A stretch of 6,881 nt of DNA. Origin: Parachlamydiaceae bacterium. GTDB lineage: Bacteria > Chlamydiota > Chlamydiia > Chlamydiales > Parachlamydiaceae. The DNA lies in the NCBI GenBank assembly GCA_003164155.1, contig PLSG01000457.1, positions 1 to 6,881 of the forward strand, in the 5' to 3' direction. The translations under genes and the position numbers were made by a program. The notes below the pieces were generated by a model. The model was not told the origin of the DNA. It did no database searches and saw nothing but the letters and a program-made list of their open reading frames with translations. Positions 6,639 through 6,881 of the stretch are shown here, in pieces. Numbering within the stretch: the first letter of the stretch is position 1; each line of letters begins with the position of its first letter.

Positions 6639-6669
6639 TGGAATATAGGCAATGCTCTGTTTCCTAGCT

Positions 6670-6699
6670 AGATCCCCCTCGGTTCCTTCGGGGGGATCT
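6670..6699. repeat. G/C-rich hairpin between the right-end gene and the kinase gene
   Basis: AGATCCCCC (6670-6678) pairs perfectly with GGGGGATCT (6691-6699) around a 12-base loop. It begins about 30 bases downstream of the stop of the minus-strand gene at the right edge, where a terminator would be expected. Neither strand has a T tract after the stem, so it may act as a 3'-end stabiliser or be part of a repeat; I call it only as an inverted repeat. Confidence 0.55.
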
Positions 6700-6729
6700 G
6701 ACCAGTTACGGTTAGAGCAAATTATATCG

Positions 6730-6881
6730 TCAGTTACTGGATGATGAGCCATTGACGGCGCGAGCTATTGCCCTAGCTGTGCCAGGATCCCCTCGCATGT
6801 GAATAACATAGTCATTCTGTCTGGTCTGTCCTTTTTTTTGAATATGCATTGCTTTTATTACATATTTATGGCACAGTCTAT
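6730..6881 (-). CDS. C-terminal end of an unidentified protein, 5'-partial
   Basis: From the right edge a minus-strand frame stays open for 49 codons and ends at a TGA (6732-6730). It encodes a basic tail with KKGQTRQNDYVIHMRGDP, TARAIARAVNG and a closing SSSSN. The composition looks protein-like rather than random, and a hairpin sits just downstream of the stop, but the stretch is too short for certainty and I do not recognise the family. It is in the same orientation as the kinase gene, with about 200 bases between its stop and the ATG at 6528. With a hairpin and a separate candidate promoter in between, co-transcription is not strongly suggested. Confidence 0.45.
   Translation of the reverse strand, partial: RLCHKYVIKAMHIQKKGQTRQNDYVIHMRGDPGTARAIARAVNGSSSSN

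Noticed and set aside
6436..6648. Plus-strand 70-codon frame over the kinase start
   Set aside because: It overlaps the conserved kinase N-terminus and its leader on the opposite strand and shows no protein-like motif.

Overview
The window looks like accessory DNA from an amoeba-associated, chlamydia-like bacterium (Parachlamydiaceae and relatives), although Legionella-type hosts cannot be excluded. This rests on remembered resemblance. The left gene joins a YVTN/lactonase-type beta-propeller repeat to fibronectin-III-like modules of a style I associate with environmental Chlamydiota. A very large Ser/Thr kinase - P-loop NTPase - GAF - histidine kinase protein and debris of an IS4-family element fit the same setting. 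No rRNA, tRNA or taxonomic marker gene is present.

Layout. (1) Bases 1-898, plus strand: the 3' part of a secreted or surface-type protein. It has the end of a beta-propeller, a proline linker and two homologous FN3-like modules, each carrying a cysteine-rich insertion. (2) Bases 899-1519: a 620-base region between two convergent genes. It holds two small hairpins, a 73-base near-perfect palindrome with A5/T5 flanks, the C-terminal remnant of a Tn5/IS50-group transposase followed by a candidate 19-base terminal inverted repeat, and a second hairpin cluster. (3) Bases 1520-6528, minus strand: one ancestral gene for a trifunctional signalling protein, now two overlapping reading frames. The upstream frame (5098-6528) keeps the Ser/Thr kinase and the Walker A half of the NTPase. 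The downstream frame (1520-5155) keeps the end of the NTPase region, a long helical region, GAF, coiled coil and a complete histidine kinase core. At the junction near 5155 the Walker B region and about 130 residues expected from the family are missing, and the frame changes. (4) Bases 6529-6729: the kinase leader with a candidate promoter and two hairpins. (5) Bases 6730-6881, minus strand: the last 49 codons of an unidentified gene.

How it works together. The intact form of the large protein would be a single-chain sensor linking Ser/Thr phosphorylation, an NTPase/helical regulatory region and His-Asp signalling. Here an out-of-frame deletion has split it. The upstream stop and a downstream ATG overlap as TGATG, so separate translation of the second half is possible but unproven. 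The kinase and histidine kinase catalytic motifs are all intact, so either the break is recent or the two halves are still used separately. The junction is the most interesting feature of the window.
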